64,000 nt of DNA, taken from contig JAFZWY010000009.1 of assembly GCA_017617125.1 (NCBI GenBank), positions 112,308-176,307 on the forward strand, read 5' to 3'. This DNA is from Bacteroidales bacterium (GTDB taxonomy: Bacteria; Bacteroidota; Bacteroidia; Bacteroidales; ML635J-15). The notes beneath the pieces are model-generated. The model was not told where the DNA came from. It made no database searches and worked only from the letters and a program-made list of their open reading frames with translations. Each line of letters starts with the position of its first letter. Within the stretch, counting starts at the first letter, position 1. The translations under genes were made by a program, and so were the position numbers. Shown here one piece after another: positions 8,920 to 17,778 of the stretch.

Positions 8920-9058
8920 ATGATTATTTGGAACTAACCAAATATTTTTTTCATAACGGCACAACGCATGGTACCGCTACAAATCTTTGAATAATTAAAT
9001 TTTTAAATCAGCATAGCTAACCTTCAGCTCGACGCAGTCAACCTTTAGCTCAGCGAAG

Positions 9059-9427
9059 CTATATCTTCAAACAACTCAAATCCACCCCCACAACACCGGC
9101 ATAAAACATATATAATATAGTATCTTCATCTGTCAGATTCTCGCCATAGTGCAATTTGTCGACACACTCAAGCACTGGATCTCCTTCTTGTAAAGTTATT
9201 TCGTTGCCATCGCAATCGACCACATGCAGCTCGCCCTTCACTATGACACCTGCATTCATCATAGGATGAGTATGCTCGGGTAATCGTGTATGCGGCGGTA
9301 CTATTATTTTCAAGATTGTACACTGCGGGATGCCTTTCAGATATGATGGCATGGGCTGGTTGTTCCAACTTTTAGAACTCTGAAGCAAAACCTCGCTCAT
9401 AACTTTTCTCGACAATTCTTTTTGCAT
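9059..9427 (-). CDS. Small cupin-domain protein
   Basis: About 122 residues forming a single cupin barrel. Motif 1 is seen as PPHTRLPEHTHPMMNAGVIVKGEL (metal-binding His residues in the HTRxPEHxH pattern) and motif 2 as the later EGDPVLECVDKLHYGEN with one His. Cupins of this kind bind a divalent metal and act on small molecules or sense them; no substrate can be assigned. I chose the ATG at 9427; the open frame continues two codons upstream to a GTG at 9433. It stands alone between the lipoprotein pair and the acidic protein, with no obvious terminator. Confidence 0.75.
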   Translation of the reverse strand: MQKELSRKVMSEVLLQSSKSWNNQPMPSYLKGIPQCTILKIIVPPHTRLPEHTHPMMNAGVIVKGELHVVDCDGNEITLQEGDPVLECVDKLHYGENLTDEDTILYMFYAGVVGVDLSCLKI

Positions 9428-9704
9428 AAACACTAAACAATATAATGACCGAGTAAAAATAATAAAATTTATTGTTGGTTGACTAATCTGCGATGTTTTT
9501 TGACTTTTGACAATCGTGGATTTCGTTAATAATAGTGGTACATTTTTCCCTCAAACAAACCAGACCGCGCAATAGGCAGCATAATATACTAAATATCAAC
9601 ACTTTATCAAAAATGCATTTTTTTTCATTTTTTTTATCGTAGTAAAAAAATTTTTTTCACTTTTACCACCGAAAACAAATGCTCAAAAACTTAACAAAAA
9701 AACA

Positions 9705-10430
9705 ATGGCAACAACAAACAAACCAAGGGTAATCAAGGACTACGACAAGTTAGACAAGGAAGTCAAGGACCTTATTAAAGCGACTTATCCACAAGGCTTT
9801 GCTGAAAAGTTGATTCAATATCCAAACAAGGATGGAATGCTCGTCAGCGCACTACCATTCGAAACCGAAGACAAGATGTATCTCGTACGAATCAACAACG
9901 ACGAGGTTAAGATTGTTTATTCGGATGTCGAAGATTATGATGAAGACGAAGAAGACATCAAGGAAAACGAACTGAATGCTGAAAAAATTGAAGGTCTTGA
10001 AGAAGAGACCTCCGATGATGACGACTTCGATGAAAAATACGGAGAAGAAAGGACATTTGGTCCCGGCATAGAAGACGACGGAGAAGACGATGACGACGAT
10101 GAAGACGAAGAAGAAAACGATGACTTCGACGACGATGATTTTGATGATGATGATTTTGATGATGACGATGACTTCGAAGAAGATGTAAAAGAAACCAAAA
10201 GCAAAAAAAAGGAATCAGCCCCTGCAAAGGCAAAAACAAAAACACCAGCAGCAAAAAAGTCAAAAGCATCGGATAGCAAGAAAAAAGAAACTGCTGTCAA
10301 GGAAAAGAAGACAACAAAAGAAACTCCTGCGAAAGAAAAAAAGGCAGCAAAAACAACAAAGGCTGCCGAACCAAAAGCTAAGACAGCGACAAAAACGACA
10401 ACTAAAAAGACCACAAAGAAAGACAAATAA
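9705..10430 (+). CDS. Conserved-looking N-terminal domain fused to an acidic tract and a lysine/alanine-rich tail
   Basis: 241 residues in three parts. Residues 1-73 look folded (includes ATYPQGF, LVSALPFE and MYLVRI). Residues 74-160 are dominated by Asp and Glu, with runs of four or five Asp and FDDDD repeats. Residues 161-241 are Lys/Ala/Thr-rich with KK and AK steps, like the tails of bacterial histone H1-like proteins. No transmembrane segment or signal peptide, so cytoplasmic. I do not recognise a named family. The basic tail suggests nucleic-acid binding and the acidic block suggests charge masking or a highly solvated linker; both are inference. The gap 9434-9704 is AT-rich and shows no other gene. 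Confidence 0.8.
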   Translation: MATTNKPRVIKDYDKLDKEVKDLIKATYPQGFAEKLIQYPNKDGMLVSALPFETEDKMYLVRINNDEVKIVYSDVEDYDEDEEDIKENELNAEKIEGLEEETSDDDDFDEKYGEERTFGPGIEDDGEDDDDDEDEEENDDFDDDDFDDDDFDDDDDFEEDVKETKSKKKESAPAKAKTKTPAAKKSKASDSKKKETAVKEKKTTKETPAKEKKAAKTTKAAEPKAKTATKTTTKKTTKKDK

Positions 10431-10513
10431 CACTTAGTACCAACAAGTTACTAAATAGAGAAATATTTTTTCATAAAAAATTTGAAAAAGGAATTTCCAA
10501 TTAAAAAAAAGTG

Positions 10514-10521
10514 TATCTTTG
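10514..10521 (+). promoter_or_regulatory. -7 box of tRNA-His
   Basis: TATCTTTG, 13 nt before the mature tRNA 5' end. The same TATCTTTGC form precedes tRNA-Pro. Confidence 0.6.
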
Positions 10522-10534
10522 CGGTCACAAAATG

Positions 10535-10608
10535 GTGGATGTAGCTCAGCTGGTTAGAGTACCGGATTGTGGTTCCGAGGGTCGAGGGTTCGAATCCCTT
10601 CTTCCACC
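10535..10608 (+). tRNA. tRNA-His (GTG anticodon)
   Basis: A 74-nt cloverleaf: acceptor GTGGATG/CTTCCAC with one T-T mismatch, D arm GCTC...GAGT, anticodon loop TTGTGGT (GTG), T arm with GGTTCGAAT. A G at 10534 precedes position 1 and faces C73, the extra G-1 identity element of tRNA-His. A full CCA is not encoded. A terminator follows at once. Confidence 0.9.
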
Positions 10609-10611
10609 CAC

Positions 10612-10642
10612 AAAAAAAGCGAACTTCTGTTCGCTTTTTTTA
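10612..10642. terminator. Bidirectional terminator between tRNA-His and the methyltransferase
   Basis: GCGAAC-TTCT-GTTCGC with an A run before it and a T run after it, so it can stop both the tRNA transcript (plus) and the convergent gene ending at 10650 (minus). Confidence 0.85.
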
Positions 10643-10649
10643 TTTTACC

Positions 10650-11543
10650 TTATCTCGAAAATCTTACAAATGTCCCCAATGGCAACCTCCGTCCTGCCCT
10701 GTCGGTAAAGAACATCTCGCCACATTTGGTATCGGCATCCTTGAAATGCGTCCTTACTACATTATCGGACACCAATGCCGACAAGCCCATCGAATACATA
10801 TTAAGTATGAAAAATGCATTTTTCTCCTTGAGCAACTGCGATGCCAAGTCGACAATCTCGTCTATCGAATCCTCGAGAATCCATTTTTCGCCTGCCGGAC
10901 CACGGCCAAAGGCTGGCGGATCCATTATTATTCCGCTGTACTTGTTACCACGACGGATTTCTCGCTTAACAAACTTCATGGCGTCTTCCACAACCCAATG
11001 AATGTCGGCAAGGCCACTGGCAGTCTGGTTTTCCGAAGCCCAATTTACAACCTGGCGTACCGAATCGACATGATAAACCTTTGCTCCTGCAGCCCTTGCC
11101 GCAAGACTTGCACCTCCAGTATAGGCAAACAGATTAAGCACATTGCAGTCGGGCGACGAAATTCGTTTCACATTGTCGTAAATGAAATTCCAGTTGTCGG
11201 CTTGCTCGGGGAATACACCTATATGCTTGAAAGTGTTGAACTTCATAACAAACGAAAGGCTCATGTCGCCATGCTTGTATCCGATAGTCCATTCGTCGGG
11301 CATGTTGCGTCGAGTCCAGCGACCTTTTTCTCCGTTCGAATTCTGCACGTCGAGCACAAAGCGGGCATCGGCCTTTTTCCATTCTTCCGCGCCAAGCGAC
11401 TTTTGCCACACAGCCTGAGGTTCGGGACGACAGATTACAAACTTACCGAAACGTTCCAGCTTCTCGAAATCGCCACTGTCGATAAGTTCGTAGTCGCTCC
11501 ACAATCCAGCATCAACCAGTTGATATTCCGTAGTATGTGCCAT
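10650..11543 (-). CDS. Class I SAM-dependent methyltransferase, RlmI/RlmK-like
   Basis: About 297 residues. The SAM-binding motif NLFAYTGGASLAA and the catalytic-region motif IIMDPPAFGRG are those of the RlmI/RlmK group of 23S rRNA methyltransferases (COG1092-like). DPPAFG is the equivalent of the NPPY/DPP motif. The N-terminal part lacks a clear PUA domain and is shorter than E. coli RlmI (about 396 residues), so the target base is uncertain. I chose the ATG at 11543, just downstream of the -7 box at 11558-11565; the longer frame to 11591 would begin upstream of that box. Confidence 0.8.
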   Translation of the reverse strand: MAHTTEYQLVDAGLWSDYELIDSGDFEKLERFGKFVICRPEPQAVWQKSLGAEEWKKADARFVLDVQNSNGEKGRWTRRNMPDEWTIGYKHGDMSLSFVMKFNTFKHIGVFPEQADNWNFIYDNVKRISSPDCNVLNLFAYTGGASLAARAAGAKVYHVDSVRQVVNWASENQTASGLADIHWVVEDAMKFVKREIRRGNKYSGIIMDPPAFGRGPAGEKWILEDSIDEIVDLASQLLKEKNAFFILNMYSMGLSALVSDNVVRTHFKDADTKCGEMFFTDRAGRRLPLGTFVRFSR

Positions 11544-11557
11544 AAATATGTTTTTTG

Positions 11558-11565
11558 CAAAGGTA
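11558..11565 (-). promoter_or_regulatory. -7 box of the RlmI-like gene
   Basis: TACCTTTG on the minus strand, 14 nt before the ATG at 11543. Confidence 0.45.
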
Positions 11566-11614
11566 ATTCGTTTTTGCGGGTTATAATGCAATGTTTCTAG
11601 ATTTTTATAATGAA

Positions 11615-11840
11615 ACCCCTACGGGGTAATTGAAAAACAATTGTTTTTCTATTTATATGCATGCCCTAATGGGCATGATGAGATAACGTTTTAACCATAT
11701 ATATTCCAACCTGTTATTATAATGAATTTTGACAACACCGAGCTTTGGTTGCAGATATGTAAAAAAATCACTAACCAACCTCGTTAGAGGTTGCATATAA
11801 ATAACCTCCACAAATAAAATACACCAACCCCATAGGGGTT
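11615..11840. repeat. Cluster of five short palindromes (REP-like)
   Basis: Five hairpin units in 226 nt of non-coding DNA: ACCCC-TAC-GGGGT (11615-11627), the perfect palindrome GAAAAACAATTGTTTTTC (11632-11649), CATGCCC-TAAT-GGGCATG (11660-11677), CAACCTC-GTTA-GAGGTTG (11776-11793), AACCCC-ATA-GGGGTT (11826-11840). Four share the layout C-rich arm, 3-4 nt TA-containing loop, G-rich arm. The first and last are near-identical and mark the ends of the block. No transposase is near. The minus-strand open frame through it (11653-11859) is best seen as a by-product of the repeats. Confidence 0.7.
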
Positions 11841-11915
11841 TCACAAAGATGAAAATCATTTTTTCATTGATGTTCCACTAAAAAAACATAACTTTACACC
11901 CACAATTTTTTCGCA

Positions 11916-12722
11916 ATGACAACAATAACCAGCATAAAGAACCCACTGATAAAGAAAATAGTAGCTTATCAGTCGAAATCGAAGGAACGCAAAGCCGACA
12001 ACGTAGTGCTGATTGAAGGCAAAAAGGAAACAGAAATTGCAGTAAGTGCAAACATCCGCTTCTCGAAAATACTTTTCTGTCCCGAAATCATAAGCGAAAA
12101 CGACGCTCGCAAACTTGTTGGCCGACAATTCGACACTGCAGAGATATATGAAGTCACCGAGGAAGTGTTCTCCAAGATTTCGTACCGCGAAACCACAGGC
12201 GGACTATATATAATAGGTGAAATTGCAGAAAAGAAACTCTCAGACCTTCCCGTACGCGAAGACTCGCTTTTCATAATCCTCGAGGCTGTCGAAAAGCCAG
12301 GCAACCTTGGCGCGATATGCCGAATTGGCGATGCTGCGAAAGTCGACGGCATAATCATCTGCGACCCGCATACCGACGTATACAATCCAAACTCGGTAAG
12401 GTCGAGCCTTGGTTGTGTGTTCAGCAACAATGTTGTCAGCACCGACTTCGAAAGTACAATAAAGTGGCTCCGCGAAAACAACATAACAAGTTACGCCGCA
12501 GAACTTCGCGCTTCAGAATTCTACCACAAATACGACTACCGTGGCAAGACTGCTCTCGTTTTCGGAACCGAAGCCACTGGATTAACGGAAAAATGGATAC
12601 AGAATGCCGACCATAGGATAAAAATCCCAATGCTTGGCGTAATAGACTCGCTAAACGTTTCGACATCGGTGTCGGCCATGGTATTCGAAGCATTAAGACA
12701 ACGTAACTTTTACATGAAATAG
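11916..12722 (+). CDS. TrmH/SpoU family RNA 2'-O-ribose methyltransferase
   Basis: 268 residues. The N-terminal substrate-binding part (ITSIKNPLIKKIVAYQSKSKER, then VLIEGKKE) is typical of the RlmB/TsnR-like RNA-binding domain. The C-terminal SPOUT domain shows the three SpoU motifs: ENPGN-type EKPGNLGAICR, then ALVFGTEATGL, then IPMLGVIDSLNVSTSVS. It methylates a ribose in rRNA or tRNA using SAM, with the active site in the trefoil knot. The target position cannot be told. A variant -7 box TAACTTTA lies at 11889-11896. The downstream gene starts 2 nt after the stop and is probably in the same transcript. Confidence 0.9.
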   Translation: MTTITSIKNPLIKKIVAYQSKSKERKADNVVLIEGKKETEIAVSANIRFSKILFCPEIISENDARKLVGRQFDTAEIYEVTEEVFSKISYRETTGGLYIIGEIAEKKLSDLPVREDSLFIILEAVEKPGNLGAICRIGDAAKVDGIIICDPHTDVYNPNSVRSSLGCVFSNNVVSTDFESTIKWLRENNITSYAAELRASEFYHKYDYRGKTALVFGTEATGLTEKWIQNADHRIKIPMLGVIDSLNVSTSVSAMVFEALRQRNFYMK

Positions 12723-12724
12723 CC

Positions 12725-13180
12725 ATGAAGAAACTGATTTTTACAATAATAGCAGCCACATTGTGCTTTTTCGCCGTTCAGGCGCAAAATACAAATTTCG
12801 AAAAGTACGTTTCGAAGGTTCAGCAAAGTTTCGAAGACAAGGGATACAAACTTGCCAGCCAAACTATCGGAAAAACTTGCGACACATTGCCCCTTGTATC
12901 AGATACACTTTATCTCGAAGCCGAAACCTACTACAATGTAGTAGTCGCTTCCGACAACTGCTCGTACTGCGTAGTCAAGTTATTTTTTGTCGACTCTGAA
13001 AACAACATGACACAACTCGAATTCGAGGTCATCGAAAACGATCCTGAAGGCTGGTACAACTACCGTGTCTACAAGAACAGAAATACGCAATATGGATTCG
13101 GACGATACGTAATCATGGTAAACTCGGAACTGCCATACGACATGAGCCTATTGGTATACAAGAAGATATTACCTAGATAA
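12725..13180 (+). CDS. Exported protein of unknown function
   Basis: 151 residues with a Sec signal peptide (MKKLIFTIIAATLCFFAVQAQ). The mature part, about 130 residues, has two close cysteines (NCSYCVV) and alternating polar/hydrophobic strands, suggesting a small beta-sandwich in the periplasm or on the surface. No family recognised. It follows the SpoU gene by 2 nt. Its stop codon directly abuts the stop of the convergent flavoprotein gene at 13181, with no space for a terminator between them. Confidence 0.7.
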   Translation: MKKLIFTIIAATLCFFAVQAQNTNFEKYVSKVQQSFEDKGYKLASQTIGKTCDTLPLVSDTLYLEAETYYNVVVASDNCSYCVVKLFFVDSENNMTQLEFEVIENDPEGWYNYRVYKNRNTQYGFGRYVIMVNSELPYDMSLLVYKKILPR

Positions 13181-14731
13181 TTATATTTGCCCAGCTATAC
13201 GCTTTACAGCCTCCATTCCGTCGATAGCCGACGAAACAATTCCACCAGCATAACCAGCACCTTCTCCGCACGGATAAAGGTTTTCGACAGATGCACTGCG
13301 CATAGTCTCGACATCGCGGACTATCTGCACAGGACTGCTTGTGCGCGACTCCACTCCTACCACTACGGCCTCATTTGTCAGAAAACCATGCATCTGCCTG
13401 TCGAACTGGCGGAAACCTTCGCGCAGACGAAGCGACAGAAATTCGGGCATCCAGAAATGCATCGGACTGCTGACGACTCCAGGTTCGTACGAGATCCTTG
13501 GCAAATTCGCCGAAATCTTTCCAGACACAAAATCGGCAAGTCTCTGCGCCGGTGCGACAACAGCGCCACCTCCATTCCTATAAGCCAACGCTTCAAGCGA
13601 TTTTTGGAATTCTAGTCCGGAAAATATCTTGTTGTCGCAACAATGAGCGAAATCTTCGGGACGAAGTTCCACAACAATGCCCGAATTTGCATAGGGCGAA
13701 TTACGCTTCGAATTCGACATTCCGTTTACAACAATGGTATTTTCTTCTGTCAAAGCGCTTACAATCTTGCCGCCAGGACACATGCAGAACGAGTACACAC
13801 CTCGGCCATCAACTTGTTTTACAAGCGAATATGCTGCTGCAGGAAGATATTCTGGACGCTGCTTGCACTTATATTGGATCGAATCGATTAGCGACTGCGG
13901 ATGCTCCACACGCACACCCATAGCAAAACCCTTTTCGCGCAAAACAACACCCTTGGAATGCAACATATAATAAACGTCGCGAGCAGAATGTCCCGTTGCC
14001 AGAATCAGATTCTCGCAGGAATACTCGTCTGTTCCATTTATGACAATGGCATCAACTTTATTCGCAACAAACTTAACATCAGTAAGTTTCGAAGAAAAAT
14101 GTATTTCTCCTCCGCATTCAAGGATCTTGTTCCTGATATTGCGCATTATTGAATGAAGCCTATCGGTTCCAATATGCGGATGTGCCTCGAAAAGTACATC
14201 CTCGTCGGCGCCGAAGTAATGCAGAAGCTGCAGCACTTCGGTCACATTGCCACGCTTTTTGCTTCTTGTGAACAACTTTCCATCGGAATAGGTTCCTGCA
14301 CCACCTTCGCCAAAAGCATAATTCGACTCAGGATTAAGTATATGCTGGGAGTTTAATGCGGCAATATCATATTTGCGGTCATCAACCGACTTACCGCGCT
14401 CGAACACAATAGGTTTCAGTCCTGACAAGATGCACTGCAAAGCCGCGAAATAGCCGGCAGGACCAGCACCGATAATTGTAACGGGAGGCAATTTCGACAC
14501 ATCTCTGAACTCAAAATTACCTTTCCAATCAGGAAGTTCTTCGTGACCGATTGCCACTTGAAACCGAACATTGAACTTAATGCCTTTGCGCGCATCTATC
14601 GACTTGCGAACAACGCGGTAATCTGAAATATCGGCTACGCGCACACCAAGTTTCTGTGCAATTGACTTTAGCACCAGAGTCCTATTAAAAAATTGTTCGG
14701 GAGATAAGATGAAATCGGCCTCTTGAAGCAT
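13181..14731 (-). CDS. FAD-dependent dehydrogenase (COG2509 family)
   Basis: 516 residues. An N-terminal about 85-residue domain (ISDYRVVRKSIDARKG region) is followed by the Rossmann dinucleotide motif VTIIGAGPAGYFAAL (GxGxxG) with an acidic residue at the end of the second strand (VFERGK). Further FAD-family motifs are GEGGAGTYSDGKL, LATGHSARDVY and a terminal PCGEGAGYAGGIVSSAIDG. This is the uncharacterised dehydrogenase family COG2509; the substrate is not known. The ATG overlaps the stop of the upstream porT-like gene by 1 nt (TAATG), implying translational coupling. Confidence 0.85.
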   Translation of the reverse strand: MLQEADFILSPEQFFNRTLVLKSIAQKLGVRVADISDYRVVRKSIDARKGIKFNVRFQVAIGHEELPDWKGNFEFRDVSKLPPVTIIGAGPAGYFAALQCILSGLKPIVFERGKSVDDRKYDIAALNSQHILNPESNYAFGEGGAGTYSDGKLFTRSKKRGNVTEVLQLLHYFGADEDVLFEAHPHIGTDRLHSIMRNIRNKILECGGEIHFSSKLTDVKFVANKVDAIVINGTDEYSCENLILATGHSARDVYYMLHSKGVVLREKGFAMGVRVEHPQSLIDSIQYKCKQRPEYLPAAAYSLVKQVDGRGVYSFCMCPGGKIVSALTEENTIVVNGMSNSKRNSPYANSGIVVELRPEDFAHCCDNKIFSGLEFQKSLEALAYRNGGGAVVAPAQRLADFVSGKISANLPRISYEPGVVSSPMHFWMPEFLSLRLREGFRQFDRQMHGFLTNEAVVVGVESRTSSPVQIVRDVETMRSASVENLYPCGEGAGYAGGIVSSAIDGMEAVKRIAGQI

Positions 14732-15471
14732 TATTTTCTGTGTTTCCTTATGAAATCCAACTTGCCGCCCTCGAAATTAAACCCGATAATCAACATTCTG
14801 GAAGTCAACTTCTTGAAATAATCGGCATATTGAGAACCATCGTAAACAACATCGTTCAAAGTTCCCCACGAAGCCTTTACTTCGATTCCAAACATAAAAT
14901 ACTCGAGGAAGAAATCGACACCGGCACCAATTTCATAATATGCATCGAAACGGCGCAGGCGAATCTTAGGATATTCTTCGGGCTTGATCTTTTTCTGCGA
15001 AGCCATGTCGAAACGGGCCGAACCGCCAGCAGTAAGGAAAGGTCGCCAATTGCTTATACGTGCAGCCTTGTACTTGAACTGAATTGGCAAATCGATAAAT
15101 GTTGACTCAATTACCATGGTATGCCTCCAAATATCGCCTTTTTTCAGATGCTTATAATGCAAATTGCGCTGTCCGAAAACCAATCCTGGCATAAACCTGA
15201 AATCCAAATACTTGGCTATTCTAAAATTCGATATGATATTGATATTGAAGCCTACAAATCGTCCGACCTCAACACCGTAAATTGTATCGATTGCCTGCGT
15301 TAGGAACCTATCCGACGGACGAATCATAAAATCCATAGTGTTAAGACCCAACGAATAGCCGAAATGGACAACCTGTTCATCCAACTTAGGCAAATTCATA
15401 GGCTTTTCTTTCTGGGCAAAAGATGAAAAGAAAAACACTAACGGTAATATGGTCAACAATAATTTCTTCAA
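14731..15471 (-). CDS. porT: PorT-like outer membrane beta-barrel (type IX secretion)
   Basis: 246 residues: signal peptide (FFFSSFAQ), then an eight-strand-type barrel with alternating aromatic strands (VHFGYSLGLNTMDF, LDFRFMPGLVFGQRNLHY, FIDLPIQFKYKA, PFLTAGGSARFD, YEIGAGVDFFL). This pattern, including the FMPGL...R region and the PIQFKYK strand, matches PorT of the Bacteroidetes T9SS, which is needed for secretion of CTD-bearing proteins. T9SS cargo proteins at 40667 and 46190 fit. The assignment is from motif memory and not a search; a general outer membrane barrel of the PorT family remains possible. Confidence 0.75.
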   Translation of the reverse strand: MKKLLLTILPLVFFFSSFAQKEKPMNLPKLDEQVVHFGYSLGLNTMDFMIRPSDRFLTQAIDTIYGVEVGRFVGFNINIISNFRIAKYLDFRFMPGLVFGQRNLHYKHLKKGDIWRHTMVIESTFIDLPIQFKYKAARISNWRPFLTAGGSARFDMASQKKIKPEEYPKIRLRRFDAYYEIGAGVDFFLEYFMFGIEVKASWGTLNDVVYDGSQYADYFKKLTSRMLIIGFNFEGGKLDFIRKHRK

Positions 15472-15552
15472 AAGAAAATTTTTTGCAAATATAACTCTAA
15501 AGCTTTAAAAATATTGCCACAATCGAAAATAATTGTTCACACTAGGCTGATG

Positions 15553-15583
15553 ACAAAAAAAAGGAATGCATATCGTGCATTCC
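15553..15583 (-). terminator. Terminator of the GtrA-tex operon
   Basis: GGAATGCA-5-TGCATTCC followed in the minus direction by TTTTTTTTG, 55 nt after the tex stop codon. Confidence 0.85.
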
Positions 15584-15638
15584 TCTAATTCGTAAATCTA
15601 TTATTGTGCGGACGCAAAGCATTGCGCCGCCTCGAAAA

Positions 15639-17774
15639 TCAAATTTCCTGTTCTACACCCTTCATCGACAACTGGATACGCTTGCGTTCCTTGTCAACAG
15701 AAACCACCTTGACCATCACATACTGATGGAGTTTCAGCACATCGGTAGGCGACTCGATACGTTTTTCCGAAATCTGCGAAACGTGGACAAGACCGTTCTC
15801 CTTGATTCCGAAATCGACAAACGCTCCGAAATTTGTAATATTTGTGACAATTCCCGGCAAAATCATTCCTTCCTCAAGGTCGTCGATACGATGAATGTTC
15901 TTATCGAACTCCAGAACCTTTATTTGGCCACGCGGATTGCGGCCTTTCTTCTTCAGTTCGGCTACAATGTCGAGCAAACTCGGCATACCAATCTGCTCGG
16001 TAACGTATTTCGACAAGTCAACACCGTCCAAAATTTCGGGCTTTTCCGCCAATTCGGCCACAGTAAGCTTGCAATCCTTTGCAATCTTAGCAACAACCGG
16101 ATACGACTCGGGGTGAACTGCCGTATTGTCGAGCGGATTGTCGCCATCGGGAATACGGAGGAAACCGGCACATTGCTCGAAAGCCTTATTGCCCAGACGT
16201 GTAACATCCAACAACTGCTTGCGGTTTGTAAACGCACCATGCTCTGCACGGTAATCGACAATGTTCTGCGCCAAAACAGGGCCAAGTCCCGAAACATAAT
16301 TAAGCAGATGCTTGGTAGCTGTATTCAGGTTTACACCAACATTATTCACAACACTAACCACAACGCGGTCTAGGCTATCCTTCAGCAACTTTTGGTCGAC
16401 ATCGTGCTGATACTGTCCTACTCCAATAGACTTAGGCTCTATCTTCACCAGTTCGGCAAGCGGGTCCATCAGGCGACGGGCAATCGAAACAGCACCGCGC
16501 ACTGTCACATCGTACTGCGGGAACTCTTCCCTTGCCACCGACGATGCCGAATAAACCGATGCACCGTCCTCGCTTACTACGAAAACTTGCACCGGACGGT
16601 CGAAATGTATGCGCTTAACAAAATATTCGGTCTCGCGGCTTGCTGTACCATTGCCGATTGCAATAGCGTCGATCTTGTACGCCGACACCATTGATGAAAG
16701 TTTTTTCATTGCCAAGGCTGTTTGTTCCTGAGGCTTATGCGGATATATATTGTCGTTGTGAAGCAAATTTCCTTCGGTGTCGATGCAAACCAACTTGCAG
16801 CCAGTGCGATAGCCCGGGTCGATTCCGAGAATACGTTTTTTGCCAAGTGGCGGTGTCATAAGCAACTGCCTTAGGTTTGCTGCAAAAACCTCGATAGCTG
16901 TAATGTCGGCTTTCTCCTTGCTCGACGATGCAAATTCAGTCTCAATCGACGGCTTTATCAGTCGCGAGTATGCATCGGCAACAGTTTCTGTAAGCAAGTC
17001 GGAACATTGTCCCTTGCCATGTATGAACAAATACTTCAATTGCTTGAGCGAATGTTCCTCGACAGGAGAAATATCCACACGCAGGAAACCTTCGCTTTCT
17101 CCACGGCGCATTGCCAAAATCCTATGTGACGGACAAGTTGACAACCGCTGCGAAAAATCAAAGTAATCGCGATATTTCTCGGCTTCCTCCATCTTGTTTT
17201 TTACGACCTTAGATGAAATTACGGCCTCCTGCTCAAACATTCGGCGGACACGCTCGCGTGCCGACTTGTCCTCGCTGATAAGTTCGGCATTTATGTCGCA
17301 TGCTCCAGCAATAGCATCTTCTACAGTCTTAACATCGTCGTTAAGATATTTCTTTGCCTCGGCATACACATCTACCGATTTCTGGGCAAAAATCAACTTT
17401 GCCAAAGGCTCGAGACCTTTTTCGCGGGCGACAGCAGCACGGGTTCTGCGTTTGGGTTTGTACGGCAAATACAAGTCCTCCAAGTCGTTGAGATTCCAAG
17501 TGTTCTTAATCTCCGACTCAAGTTCTGGTGTAAGTTTGCCCTGCTTCTCAATAGCTGCAAGTATCGTTGTCTTACGCGACTGCAATTCGTTGTAATACTC
17601 GTTTTTCTTGAAAATAAGTTCTACTTGTGTCTCGTCAAGACCTCCAGTGCGTTCCTTGCGGTAACGCGAAATGAAAGGAATTGTACAACCGTCGTCGAGC
17701 AACGCAACAGTATTGGCCACCTGACGTTCCGAAATGCCAGTCTCGGCTGAAATTATCGAAAATATATTTTGCAT
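15639..17774 (-). CDS. tex: Tex-family S1 RNA-binding protein
   Basis: 711 residues with the Tex layout. An N-terminal helical domain (GCTIPFISRYRKERTGGLDE is the signature) is followed by a YqgF/RNase H-like domain (RILGIDPGYRTGCKLVCID), then helix-hairpin-helix repeats (VGVNLNTATKHLLNYVSGLGP; FTNRKQLLDV). A C-terminal S1 domain (LPGIVTNITNFGAFVDFG) ends about residue 710. Tex proteins bind nucleic acids and affect transcription and stress tolerance; the precise role is unclear. It lies 4 nt after a GtrA-like membrane protein gene and is probably cotranscribed. Confidence 0.93.
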   Translation of the reverse strand: MQNIFSIISAETGISERQVANTVALLDDGCTIPFISRYRKERTGGLDETQVELIFKKNEYYNELQSRKTTILAAIEKQGKLTPELESEIKNTWNLNDLEDLYLPYKPKRRTRAAVAREKGLEPLAKLIFAQKSVDVYAEAKKYLNDDVKTVEDAIAGACDINAELISEDKSARERVRRMFEQEAVISSKVVKNKMEEAEKYRDYFDFSQRLSTCPSHRILAMRRGESEGFLRVDISPVEEHSLKQLKYLFIHGKGQCSDLLTETVADAYSRLIKPSIETEFASSSKEKADITAIEVFAANLRQLLMTPPLGKKRILGIDPGYRTGCKLVCIDTEGNLLHNDNIYPHKPQEQTALAMKKLSSMVSAYKIDAIAIGNGTASRETEYFVKRIHFDRPVQVFVVSEDGASVYSASSVAREEFPQYDVTVRGAVSIARRLMDPLAELVKIEPKSIGVGQYQHDVDQKLLKDSLDRVVVSVVNNVGVNLNTATKHLLNYVSGLGPVLAQNIVDYRAEHGAFTNRKQLLDVTRLGNKAFEQCAGFLRIPDGDNPLDNTAVHPESYPVVAKIAKDCKLTVAELAEKPEILDGVDLSKYVTEQIGMPSLLDIVAELKKKGRNPRGQIKVLEFDKNIHRIDDLEEGMILPGIVTNITNFGAFVDFGIKENGLVHVSQISEKRIESPTDVLKLHQYVMVKVVSVDKERKRIQLSMKGVEQEI

Positions 17775-17778
17775 AGAT

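Noticed and set aside
9935..10426. Minus-strand Ser/Phe-rich frame of 163 codons
   Set aside because: Mirror image of the GAT/GAC- and AAA/AAG-rich tract of the charge-split protein; low complexity only.
10569..11600. Plus-strand open frame of 343 codons
   Set aside because: Starts inside tRNA-His and is antisense to the RlmI-like methyltransferase.
11653..11859. Minus-strand 68-codon frame
   Set aside because: Runs through the palindromic repeat block; no start signal or family. Typical repeat-derived frame.
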